Below, in pieces: positions 8,302-17,400 of a DNA stretch of 26,747 bases (the first letter of the stretch is position 1; each line of letters starts with the position of its first letter). Both the position numbers and the translations under genes were made by a program. The notes beneath the pieces were generated by a model, which worked only from the letters and a program-made list of their open reading frames with translations, had not been told where the DNA came from and ran no database searches. Source of the stretch: Coprococcus sp. (GTDB taxonomy: Bacteria; Bacillota; Clostridia; Lachnospirales; Lachnospiraceae). Where the stretch lies: the NCBI GenBank assembly GCA_016297325.1, contig JAEDGW010000025.1, positions 1-26,747 on the forward strand. Direction: 5' to 3'.

Positions 8302-9249
8302 CTATCTCAAACCCTGTCCATCAGCACAAGCTGAAGCAGTATCCACTGCCTTCATACGGCTCTGCTTTATTCCATCCCTCACATGCACAAACATCGGAAG
8401 CCCGATCAGGCACGCATACACTATATACATACTCACCGTCAAAGGACTTGTGAGATCGCCTCTTATCGCCGGATAATACCAGAACTTAAAACCGCCCTGC
8501 ATACTTCCCCAGAGAACGTAACCGCCGCATACAAGTATATACACAAGCGCCCTTGCATCCCTCTTGCGGAACCGGAACAGCGAGTATGCCGTTCTTCCCG
8601 GCAAACCATAACCGCGGGCCTTCATGCTGTCCGCCGTGATAAGCGCCCGCTCAAGTGACCATGTAACTACCGATGACAGGACATGACATCCCATCCTCAC
8701 TCTCTTAAAATATCTGCCATCTATATTATATCCTGAAGCCTTCTGCGCCCTGTACACCTTTCCAAACTGCGCTGTAAGCTCCGGTATGAACTTCAACGTC
8801 ATTGATAACACCAGAGATAATACCGGTGCCAGCTTTCCAAACAGATAAACCATCTTATCAGAACTTATCACCACATTAAAACATGAGAACCAGCACAGTA
8901 CACACACCAGCAGAAATGCCGCCATAACGCCATAGGCTATAGACTCTAGGGTAAGCGGATTCCCCGATGGCAGATATGCCAGTATCGTCACGCCCTGATG
9001 ACTGAATGCCGGGTTGAAAAGTGCCGTAAGCACGATAAGCGGAATCATATATTTCAAATTTGTTATAAATCCACGCCGTCCCCGAAGTATAACCGAGTAC
9101 ACAAATGCTGCTATAAACGATATGCCCAGGCACACCGGATTGGTAAATGCCAGGGCATATCCTATAGCACATATAAAGTACATCAGGTTTACTATCGGAT
9201 GATAGCCGGAAAATGAATCATTCCTGTTCATTTTCTGTATATTCTCCAA
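8302..9249 (-). CDS. ECF transporter transmembrane component (EcfT/CbiQ-like)
   Basis: Integral membrane coupling subunit of an energy-coupling-factor importer, about 315 residues. Several hydrophobic segments (for example LMYFICAIGYALAFTNPV, IAYGVMAAFLLVCVLCWF) precede the cytoplasmic coupling helices. The second coupling motif is canonical (SMKARGYGLPGRT, around residue 210). The first reads QKASGYNIDGR (around 170), with Ser in place of the usual Arg. It lies between the DUF4430 stalk gene (20-base gap) and the A-A'-S fusion (80-base gap), so the two proteins together make a complete transporter. The longest frame starts with TTG 9249, which has no ribosome site. ATG 9231 has GGAG twelve bases upstream and is the alternative, so the start is unsettled. 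Confidence 0.9.
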   Translation of the reverse strand: MENIQKMNRNDSFSGYHPIVNLMYFICAIGYALAFTNPVCLGISFIAAFVYSVILRGRRGFITNLKYMIPLIVLTALFNPAFSHQGVTILAYLPSGNPLTLESIAYGVMAAFLLVCVLCWFSCFNVVISSDKMVYLFGKLAPVLSLVLSMTLKFIPELTAQFGKVYRAQKASGYNIDGRYFKRVRMGCHVLSSVVTWSLERALITADSMKARGYGLPGRTAYSLFRFRKRDARALVYILVCGGYVLWGSMQGGFKFWYYPAIRGDLTSPLTVSMYIVYACLIGLPMFVHVRDGIKQSRMKAVDTASACADGQGLR

Positions 9250-9269
9250 TCAATTAAACCAAAATCATT

Positions 9270-10397
9270 TTACATGCCGCCTCCGACATCGCTGCCAAGG
9301 CCTTTGCATGTATATAACCATTTTATCGAATCCCCATCCTTAAGTCTGTACTTTGAACATCCATAATTTGGGAACCATCCGTTTACCGAATACATCCATC
9401 CTGACAGACTGCCACAGTCAAATTCATAAAGATTGTGGATTCCCTCTATATAATAACTTCCAAATGCCGGGGTCCAGCTGTATTCAAGCTGTATTCCATA
9501 ATCTCTGCACACGGATCTGAGCACATCAAACACCGTATCTCCATCCGTAAATGCCACGCTGACCGTACTAAGTATCTCGCCGCCGGCAGGTACAAAATCC
9601 TGTTTTTCTTCCTTGAGCCAATCCCAGTTATCGAGAATCGTATAGCAGCTTATATATATTGTACAGTGGTAAGTCTCTCCATTTGAACTCTCGGTCGTTG
9701 TTGCAGTTGTTTTATCGGTGGCCTTCTCTGTGGTCTTTGTAGACTCAGTTGTACGGGTACTCTCAGTTGTGCGAGTGCTCTCAGTCGTCTGAGTGCCCTC
9801 AGTTGTACGGGTACTCTCCGTCGTCTGGGTGTTTTCCGTCGTCTGGGTACTCTCGGTTGTACGAGTGCTTTCCGTTGTACGGGTACTCTCAGTTGTACGG
9901 GTACTCTCTGTAGTCCTGGTGCTCTCAGTAGTGTTCCTACGCTCTGTAGTTGCATTGCCCGGCTTTCCGTCAGAAGGTTTGTCAGATGGCTTTTTACCAT
10001 CCCCATTTCCTCCACCGTTTCCCGGATCAGAGGTACTGCCATTTTCTCCATCAGAAGTGCCGCCTGTAGTCTCAGAACTGCTCTGCTCTGTCTTGCCAGA
10101 GGTATCTGACTCCGATATATCGCTGCCCCGGGTATCCGTCACCGTAACCGTCTCAGTGCTGCCGTCCTGTGTACTCACAGCCACCTGTTTATCTCCGCTG
10201 GAGCCGTAGCCGGTGTCTATAACATCACCGGCCTGGCTTTCAGTGGTTGCACCCTGGTCTGCCCTGTCTATATGGAACCCTCTGGCACCGGGAGCGTTAC
10301 CCCCGTACCAGAAAGCCCATACAAGGATCAGGAGCATAACGCAGGATCCAATAATCTGCTTTTTATATTTTGCGATAAACTTTTTTATCTTATCCAT
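9270..10397 (-). CDS. Membrane-anchored DUF4430 (transcobalamin C-terminal-like) protein on a Thr-rich stalk
   Basis: Predicted surface protein of 375 residues. A basic N-terminus and one hydrophobic segment (about 14-31, QIIGSCVMLLILVWAFWYGG) anchor it with the rest outside; no signal-peptidase or lipobox site is clear. Residues about 40-150 are Ser/Thr/Gly/Asp-rich, and about 150-225 is a tandem hexapeptide repeat TTESTR. The C-terminal domain (about 240-375) has the DUF4430 pattern: a DGDTVFDVL strand-helix, IEGIHNLYEFDCGSLSGWMY, SVNGWFPNYGCSKYRLKDGD. This Pfam family covers the beta domain of transcobalamin/intrinsic factor. The gene starts 12 bases after the larger DUF4430 gene without a strong ribosome site, suggesting translational coupling. 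Proposed role: a tethered lid or docking protein that hands corrinoid to the ECF importer. The domain is well supported; the role is inferred. Confidence 0.85.
   Translation of the reverse strand: MDKIKKFIAKYKKQIIGSCVMLLILVWAFWYGGNAPGARGFHIDRADQGATTESQAGDVIDTGYGSSGDKQVAVSTQDGSTETVTVTDTRGSDISESDTSGKTEQSSSETTGGTSDGENGSTSDPGNGGGNGDGKKPSDKPSDGKPGNATTERRNTTESTRTTESTRTTESTRTTESTRTTESTQTTENTQTTESTRTTEGTQTTESTRTTESTRTTESTKTTEKATDKTTATTTESSNGETYHCTIYISCYTILDNWDWLKEEKQDFVPAGGEILSTVSVAFTDGDTVFDVLRSVCRDYGIQLEYSWTPAFGSYYIEGIHNLYEFDCGSLSGWMYSVNGWFPNYGCSKYRLKDGDSIKWLYTCKGLGSDVGGGM
9727..9955 (-). repeat. Tandem 18-base repeat encoding TTESTR/TTESTQ hexapeptides
   Basis: About 12-13 imperfect 18-base units encode TTESTR with variants TTESTQ, TTENTQ, TTEGTQ and TTESTK. 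Differences lie mostly at silent positions and at the last residue, so this is an ageing array kept in frame. It forms an extended spacer between the membrane anchor and the DUF4430 domain. Confidence 0.92.
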
Positions 10398-10409
10398 AAA
10401 CTATATAAA

Positions 10410-13400
10410 TTAATACTTCCCAGTTACAACGCTTTCGCTGCTGCTCCAAGCTCCATAATATACAGTATTGCCGATCTTCTTGTAACTTCTCACACGAACA
10501 TAATACTTTGTTCCGGCTCCGGCTGCCTTGACTGTGAGAGTAGTCTTCTTTGCTCCCACAAATGTGACAGTCTTTGCTCCCTTGAAAGCACTGCTTCTTG
10601 CGTACTGTACCTGGTATCCTGTTGCGGCTGTATCCTTATTTACTATTACCTCTATCTTGGCCCTTTCAGGTGAGCAGTAGTAGTTGATATCCTGTCCGTC
10701 TACTCTGTAAAGAGACTTTGCCTTGTATGAAGATAATGCATAATCTCCAGTTGCCTTAACCGCATATGTGTACTTAACTCCAGTCTTTACCTGACGGTCA
10801 ACGTATGAAAGTGTCTTCACTGTAGCAACCTTTGTCCATGCCTTAGCATTTCCGGCCTTTTTGTAAACCACATACTGTTTAGCACCTGTTACCTTGTTCC
10901 ATCTCAGTGTCAGTCCTGAATTTGCGTTGCTGAGTGTAACTACCGGCGCCTGAAGTGTTGTGATCGGAGTCTTTCTTGTCACAGTCTTGCCTGTATATGC
11001 TGATGTTCCAGCCTCTGATACAGCCTGTACTGCGTATGTGTAAACTGTCTTTTCTGTTACATTCTTGTCCACATAAGCTGTCTTAGCAGTATCTGCTATC
11101 TTCTCCCATGTGCCTGATGTTCCGGCCTTTCTAAGTACCACATAACTGTCAGCATTTGCTGATGCATTCCATGTTACCTCGATACCGGCCTTTGTGTTTG
11201 TAAGCTTTACTGCAGGTACTGCAGGCACTGCTACCTGGACTGCCTCTGAGCTTCCAAATGACTTTCCTACAACAGGTCTTACCTCATACTCATATGATAC
11301 GCCTGCCTTTGCTGTATTATCGCTGTAGCTGATCTCAGTTGTCTCTGCGATCTTTGCAAATTCACTCTCATTCTCAGCCTTTCTATATACAGCATATGAA
11401 TCAGCTGCACTTGCAGCATTCCACTCAAGTGATACAACACCATCTTCAAGTGTTGCTGCTGTTATCTCTGTCTTACCATCCTTGATCTCAAATGCCTGCT
11501 TGATCTTTCCTGTATAATTTCCGATTCCTGTTACTGTAGCCTTCGCTGTTCCAACCTTCACATTGTTGAAGTATGAAACTGTGAAATCCTTGCCAGCCTC
11601 GAGAACTGTGTCTCCAAGTGTGACATTTACTGTAGGTGTCTTCTTGCTGCCATCTGCAACGATATCGTCTGTGTCAACTGTCACAACCGCATCAGTCAGC
11701 TCGATTGCCTTGATCTCAAATGTATACTCAACTGAACCTGAGTAATACTTGAGTCCTGTGATCCTTACGCTTGCTGTTCCTGCGTTTACATTGTCGATAT
11801 AGCTTACTGAGTAATCTGTACCAGCTCTAAGTGTCTTGCCATTGTATGCTACACTGACTGCCGGTGTCTTCTCTGTTCCGTCTGTCACATATTCCTCTGC
11901 TGAAACTGTGATATCTGTCTTTGAAATATGTGTTGCATTTAATGTGTAATACTTTACAACCTTGCCTGTATATTTACCCTTACCTGTGACTGTAACTGTT
12001 GCCTTGCCAGGAAGTACATTGCTTGCAAATGCAACTGTGTAATCTGTATTTGCCTTAAGTGTCTCACCTGCGTGTGTAACTGTCACATTTGGTTTCTTAA
12101 CTGTACCATCTGCGACAAATACTGTCTGATCGATGGCAACATCTGCCGCCTCTATCTCTGCTGAGTAGATCGAGAATGTCTTCTCTGTCTGTCCCTCATA
12201 ATCACCCATACCGGTGATAGTTACCTTTGCTGTATTTCCAGCCTCTACATTGTTGCTGTATTCCTTTGTATAGTCAACGCCCTCTGTGAGGAGAATGTCA
12301 CCATACTTAACTGTAACCTCAGGCTCCTTTGCTGTTCCGTCATATACAAGACCAAAATCAGCAACTGTTACATTTGCCTTCTCAACTGACTTCTTCTCTG
12401 CGCTCTCTGTGTAAAGCTTCTTTCTGTCGCTCATGTTGTAGAGAGTTGTCTTTCCTGTCTTATATCTGTCATATGATACAAGAGCATATGTTGCCTGCTC
12501 TGTAGCCATCATATTTACTGAAAGTTTTCCATTCTGTGCTGCATGTGCAAATCCGCCTCCATCAATATAGAAGGAAAGCATAGCATCAAGAATAGAATTC
12601 ATGTTCTTTACATACTGTGGATCTGTGTCCGCATCTCTTCCAAGATCAGAAAGTGCACATACTGTCTGTGCACAGCTCTCTGAGTTTACTGTTCCCCATG
12701 AGCCCATACCGCCGTTTGCTAACTGCTGGTTAGATATAGCCTTCATACCACGGTCAACTGCAGCCTTTACATCGGCATTTGTATTGTAATATGGTGCAAG
12801 AGCCTGAACTGCCATTGTTGTGATGTCAGGATCAGCCGTTGAACCCCACAGAGCCCATCCGCCATTGCCTGCGATCTCGCTGTCAAGTATGTACTGGATA
12901 AGTCCCTCTCTTGTTGTCTGGGTAGCTGTGCTGTCGTCTGGAAGCTCAGGAATATCATAATCTCCTGTATCCAGGGCAATGAGCGCATATATAGGACCGT
13001 TTATTCCCTGCCATACGACATCCTCAAGATTTGCAAGTGGCTCAAGCAGGTTGTAGCCGCCCACATTTGTAGGATCTGCACCGATTGCTGTAAGACCAAT
13101 GATAACTCTTGAATTGTCTGTGAGCTTACGTGAGTGAAGCTTGTTGCTTCCTATATTCTGAACGTACTTTACAACATTGTTGTAGTATGCTGTGTACCAC
13201 TCAGGATCCTCATATCCATATCTTGCGAGAGCAAGGACTGCCCACTCTCCACCTACAGAGCCTACCTGGGCCTCTGTTACTGTATTTTTGATGTACTTGA
13301 CCGAACTGTCAAGCATCTCCTTGTAATTATCAGATGTGGTATTTGCTGTGAGATTTGGCTTGATCTCGAAATATGACTTATACTTTCCACCAAGAGATGA

Positions 13401-14183
13401 AACTGAGAACTCAAGCCCTGTTGTGATATTATATGTATCTTTGTCAACTGACCAGCCATCTATAACTGCGTAGTGGCTGTTGAGACTTGTCTCCATGGTG
13501 ATATATGCAGCCTGTGCATCATTTGCTGGAAGAGTAACCTCAAATACATAAGGATCCTCCTCTGTACCTGCTGCCTTTGTCTCCTCACCATTTATATAGA
13601 ATGTATTTGTCATGTTCCAGTTTGCATCGACCTCTGTCTTCTTTGACATGGTCATAGTCTGGCCGGCAACTGTCAGGCTCTTGACATATGGATTGCCATA
13701 CATTCCATTTCCTATATCATCTGTCACTGTATCGACATTGTTTGTATAATCGAATCTCAGACTGTCGCCATCTGAGAGTGTAAGGCTGCCAAGACCATAG
13801 TTAGAATAATCATCATTGTTGTAGGCAAGGTTCCATCCTGAATAACCCTGTCCTGCGCCAAGACCATTGATACTGTCTACATACAGACTATATCCATTCT
13901 GCATTGTCACTGATATTCCAGCCTCGTCAAATGCCTTCTGTACGATCTGCTGTGTTGTGGCATCTTTGTCCACTGTAACCTTCTGCTCCATGATGACACC
14001 TGTCTCTGAAGCGCCCTCTAGTCCGGCATCCACTGCCGTGTAATCGTATGCAGAAACCGTGATCGTCCTGGTGTCTTCTGCTTCTGCTGCATACGCTGTC
14101 ATGCCACCGCCCCATGGGCTTGTGACAACCGTTGCTGCCGCCATGCACATCGCCATACATGCCGCAAGAATTCTTCTTCTCAT
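10410..14183 (-). CDS. Large secreted transcobalamin-like protein: DUF4430, alpha/alpha-toroid-like region, Ig-like and FN3 repeats
   Basis: Exported protein of 1257 residues. Signal peptide 1 to about 34 (RRR, hydrophobic core, AYAAEA). DUF4430/transcobalamin beta-like domain about 60-148 (VDKDATTQQIVQKAFDEAG, GYSGWNLAYNNDDYSNYGLG, LSDGDSLRFDY). A beta-rich segment about 165-275. A helical toroid-like region about 290-580 with GGEWAVLALARYG, GINGPIYALIALDTGDY, DPDITTMAVQALAPYY and ESCAQTVCALSDLG, resembling prenyltransferase/squalene-cyclase barrels and the alpha domain of intrinsic factor. Four Ig-like repeats about 601-900 (pattern DGT-KxPxVxVxYxGxxLxxGxDYT). Four FN3-like domains about 903-1257. 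No LPxTG or other cell-wall anchor is seen. The start is ATG 14183, eight bases after AAAGGAG; the frame is open to 14219 but that part overlaps the riboswitch expression platform. First gene after the cobalamin riboswitch. Likely an extracellular corrinoid binder; binding is inferred. Confidence 0.88.
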   Translation of the reverse strand: MRRRILAACMAMCMAAATVVTSPWGGGMTAYAAEAEDTRTITVSAYDYTAVDAGLEGASETGVIMEQKVTVDKDATTQQIVQKAFDEAGISVTMQNGYSLYVDSINGLGAGQGYSGWNLAYNNDDYSNYGLGSLTLSDGDSLRFDYTNNVDTVTDDIGNGMYGNPYVKSLTVAGQTMTMSKKTEVDANWNMTNTFYINGEETKAAGTEEDPYVFEVTLPANDAQAAYITMETSLNSHYAVIDGWSVDKDTYNITTGLEFSVSSLGGKYKSYFEIKPNLTANTTSDNYKEMLDSSVKYIKNTVTEAQVGSVGGEWAVLALARYGYEDPEWYTAYYNNVVKYVQNIGSNKLHSRKLTDNSRVIIGLTAIGADPTNVGGYNLLEPLANLEDVVWQGINGPIYALIALDTGDYDIPELPDDSTATQTTREGLIQYILDSEIAGNGGWALWGSTADPDITTMAVQALAPYYNTNADVKAAVDRGMKAISNQQLANGGMGSWGTVNSESCAQTVCALSDLGRDADTDPQYVKNMNSILDAMLSFYIDGGGFAHAAQNGKLSVNMMATEQATYALVSYDRYKTGKTTLYNMSDRKKLYTESAEKKSVEKANVTVADFGLVYDGTAKEPEVTVKYGDILLTEGVDYTKEYSNNVEAGNTAKVTITGMGDYEGQTEKTFSIYSAEIEAADVAIDQTVFVADGTVKKPNVTVTHAGETLKANTDYTVAFASNVLPGKATVTVTGKGKYTGKVVKYYTLNATHISKTDITVSAEEYVTDGTEKTPAVSVAYNGKTLRAGTDYSVSYIDNVNAGTASVRITGLKYYSGSVEYTFEIKAIELTDAVVTVDTDDIVADGSKKTPTVNVTLGDTVLEAGKDFTVSYFNNVKVGTAKATVTGIGNYTGKIKQAFEIKDGKTEITAATLEDGVVSLEWNAASAADSYAVYRKAENESEFAKIAETTEISYSDNTAKAGVSYEYEVRPVVGKSFGSSEAVQVAVPAVPAVKLTNTKAGIEVTWNASANADSYVVLRKAGTSGTWEKIADTAKTAYVDKNVTEKTVYTYAVQAVSEAGTSAYTGKTVTRKTPITTLQAPVVTLSNANSGLTLRWNKVTGAKQYVVYKKAGNAKAWTKVATVKTLSYVDRQVKTGVKYTYAVKATGDYALSSYKAKSLYRVDGQDINYYCSPERAKIEVIVNKDTAATGYQVQYARSSAFKGAKTVTFVGAKKTTLTVKAAGAGTKYYVRVRSYKKIGNTVYYGAWSSSESVVTGKY

Positions 14184-14191
14184 AAACGTAT

Positions 14192-14239
14192 CTCCTTTCA
14201 ATTTTTCCCTGAAAGGCATATTGGTTTTAAAATGCCCTT
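14192..14239 (-). promoter_or_regulatory. Expression platform: mutually exclusive hairpins controlling the ribosome site
   Basis: On the minus strand CCTTTC (14216-14211) can pair perfectly with GAAAGG (14199-14194), hiding the AAAGGAG ribosome site. The same strand ATGCCTTT (14219-14212) can instead pair over eight positions (one G-U) with AAGGGCAT (14239-14232), freeing it. This is the layout of a translational switch. Which form the ligand favours is not shown, but cobalamin riboswitches normally repress. Confidence 0.7.
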
Positions 14240-14249
14240 CTCTCGAAGA

Positions 14250-14440
14250 ATTAGATATATAGCAAGCGATCTGACTTGACAGAGCAAGCAGCTCTGCATA
14301 CAGTAATGGCTGTTGTGGCGGATTCTCACCGCACTTCCCTTCTTATTGAATACAGACACAGCGTCTTCCTAGCTGCGTCCAAATTCATTCGCCGGAACAT
14401 CTCCGGGACTATATATCTGATGTGGTTTTCAGGCCACACC
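14250..14440 (-). promoter_or_regulatory. Cobalamin (adenosylcobalamin-class) riboswitch
   Basis: The conserved core reads AAGGGAAGTGCGGTGAGAAT then CCGCCACAACAGCC (14345-14308), matching GGGAA..GGTGnnAATCC..CnGCC of the B12 element. ACTGT follows. The 3' B12 box reads AAGTCAGATCGCTTGC (near 14277-14262). Supporting helices are visible: GTGG with CCAC near the 5' end, GACgCAGC with GCTGtGTC, and GCAGAGC with GCTCTGT. It leads into the ribosome-site switch of the DUF4430/toroid gene, placing the following transport genes under B12 control. Exact ends are approximate. Confidence 0.93.
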
Positions 14441-14446
14441 AAAGCA

Positions 14447-14475
14447 ATCTTAACAACCAAGGCTTCACATGTCAA
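14447..14475 (-). promoter_or_regulatory. Predicted promoter of the riboswitch operon, overlapping the upstream stop codon
   Basis: A perfect -35 box TTGACA (14475-14470) contains the TGA stop codon of the EAL-domain gene. After 17 bases comes TAAGAT (14452-14447, four of six matches). The start site would be near 14440, exactly where the riboswitch begins. No terminator separates the EAL gene from this point, so read-through is also possible. Confidence 0.65.
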
Positions 14476-17400
14476 CACAACAATTTTTTAAACTCATCCA
14501 GCGTGACCGGTCTGGAGAAATGATATCCCTGATAATAGGTCGATCCATATCTGTGAAGATAATCAAAGAGTGCCTTGTCCTCGACACCCTCTATACAGCT
14601 CTTGTATCCGAGCTCATGGGCGCAGGACACAATGGCCTGCACAAGCACCTGGTTTGGCTTGCTCTCCTGTATTCCCCTGACAAATGACATATCAACCTTA
14701 AGCTCATCTATAGGAAGTTCGGTGAGCAGATTGAGTGTAGCATTTCCCGTGCCAAAATCATCTATGGCTATCTTCACTCCAAGTTTTCTGAAAAATTCAA
14801 GCTCATTTTTCAGAAATGCTATATCCATATTCTTACATCTCTCCGTGAGCTCCATGCACAGATACTGAGGAGGATACTTTGTCCTGTTCAATATATCCAC
14901 CACAGCCTGCCTGAATCCATGGTTTTCAAGCTGTGTCGCCGATATATTCACATTCACCACAAAATCTGGTCTCGTCCTGCGGATCTCCATGGCGTCTGTC
15001 AGCGATCTCTCTATGATCCAGTTGCCAAGTTCAAAGAAGCACGGCTCCATCTCAAGCCACGGTATGAACATTCCCGGAGGTACCACTCCGAAATCCTTGT
15101 GCTGCCATCTGAGAAGAGCTTCCATGCCGACTATATGGCCGGTCTCTGAGTTCGCTATAGGCTGGTAACACATGAAGAAGCCCTCCATGTTGTTCGTCAC
15201 ACATTTGTGTATGGTGCTGTACAGCTTGAGCCTCAGTCTGTCATTATCCTTGATCTGCTCGTTGAAGAATACAAGCTCACCGTGGTTGTCCTCCTTGGAT
15301 CTCTCCATCGCATATTCCACGCTGCTCTTTATCACATCTGCATCTGCACCGACATGATCGTACACCAGACCACCAGCGTACAGTTTGAGCGGTATCGATG
15401 TGCCGCTCGGTCCTACATTCTCCAAAGCAAGGTTCTGAATATGTCTGTAGACCTCCTGCATCTCCTGTCTCGTATATACATTTGAGCAGATGGCAAATTT
15501 TGCTCCGTCCAGGCGGAATACCAGGCCTCTGCCGCCCACTATATTCTTGAGCTTTGTCGCAAAATCCTTGAGCACTGAATTGCCATATGCGTATCCATAC
15601 ATCATGTTGATGCTGTTGAACATGGATATACCGATGGTGATTATGCTCATGGTCTGTTTGTTGCTCAGATGATGCAATATATATTTGGTGTATTCCTGCT
15701 GGTTGTGAAGATTTGTCACAGGATCAACTCCGTCGATGACACCATGGTTGATGACTGTTCCTACGAAGAATTCCGGATCACCGTTCTCCTTCTTCGTTAT
15801 CAGACCACGGCAGGTGCATACCACGTATTCACCCTTCTTGTTACGCATCCTGTATTCCACATCATGGTACTTCTTCCGCCCTGCAAATACATCCTCTATA
15901 TCCTTCTCAAATACTGCTCTGTCCTCAGGGTGTATGAGATCTTCCCACACTTTTTGTGTATCATATATGTACTGGCCGGGAAGTCCGAAATAGTCGACTG
16001 CACTGGCCGACCACTTTGTCACATTCGTATCCAGGTCATTCATAAATATGAAATTCCTGAGTGTCGTTGCGGCAAGTGCATCAAATATCCTGTCTGTCTT
16101 GCCAAGATTTCTGTAATGATGTATATCACCACCGTCTGCTCCCACAGCAAGTCCGGTCTCTTTCTCAACGGATTCCCTGCGCTTCACTTCTGGGTGCTTG
16201 GCATAGAATCTCATCTTATCCTCATACATCAGCCGTTCTGCTTCATTCATGATCTGATCTATGGTATCGGTGGATGCCTTCCACACAGCGCCGTATGACA
16301 CCGGAGCTTCCTCCTGACCTTCCAGCACTTCCCTGTACCTGGCGACCATAGAGCCAAATGCCTGTTCTGTCACGTCAATTATGACCACGACAAACTCATC
16401 ACCGCTTATCCTGTAGCAGACATTCTCTCCAAACTGCTGTACAAGCATCTGCGATACACGCTGGAGATACAGATCGCCTTCCTTGTGCCCATAGTGATCG
16501 TTCACATATTTGAGCTTATTCACATCATTGAATATGAATCCCACCGGCGGCTTTTCGTCTCTTCCTGCATATACGTCACACAATATATTGAAGGAATTGC
16601 GGTTTGACAAATGGGTAAGTGCATCCTTATAGCTATAGAATTCCAACAGTTCCTGCTTTTCTATATTCGCCGAATACTCCTCATGTATATCTCGGGTATA
16701 CAGATAAAACACCTTGTTGTCTTCCCTGTAATCCGCAGTTGGTATGATCTCGGTCATGACCCATCTGTAGACCATGTCCATCTTACGTTTGTATCTTATG
16801 GTGAATCTGTCATGTCCATTTGCAAAGAAGCTTGTCAAAAAGCGTGGTGACAGACACTTCTTCACCCTCGCCACATCCTCTGGATAAATGTCACCACACG
16901 ATGCCATCTCCTCCATATAATCCGTCAGGCAGTCTTGCTTCACCTCATCCTTATTGCGTATATAGCCTCCTCTGAGCGTCTCACACACGTTGTGCGTCAC
17001 ATCTATTCGGAATATCCTTCTGTATGCCTTTGTGAGCACTCTTATACTGTCCTCAAGGACAAGGGACTCAGGACTTACCCTCTTCATTCCGAACAGAACC
17101 CACTGTCCGTCCTCCCGGGGCTCTTTCTCAACCTCTATATCCATGGCCACCCATTCATAGTCACTGCCAAGCCTCAGACGGAATCTGAAGTTTCGGACTA
17201 TAGATCTGGCCCCCGCATCTATAAGCTTTCTGATATGCTTCATATCGCACATAAGTGCAAATTCCCTGACCTCATCCGGATGGCAGCACTCCATACCTCT
17301 GTTCTCACGGAAATACGCAGACACACCATCTATACGGTCAAATCTGTCTGCATTGCCATCAACACTGATTATACTGATATACTCGCCTGTATCTATATTG

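Noticed and set aside
9727..9955. Regular short repeats that might suggest a CRISPR array
   Set aside because: Units are contiguous 18-base codon repeats with no unique spacers and sit in frame inside a protein.
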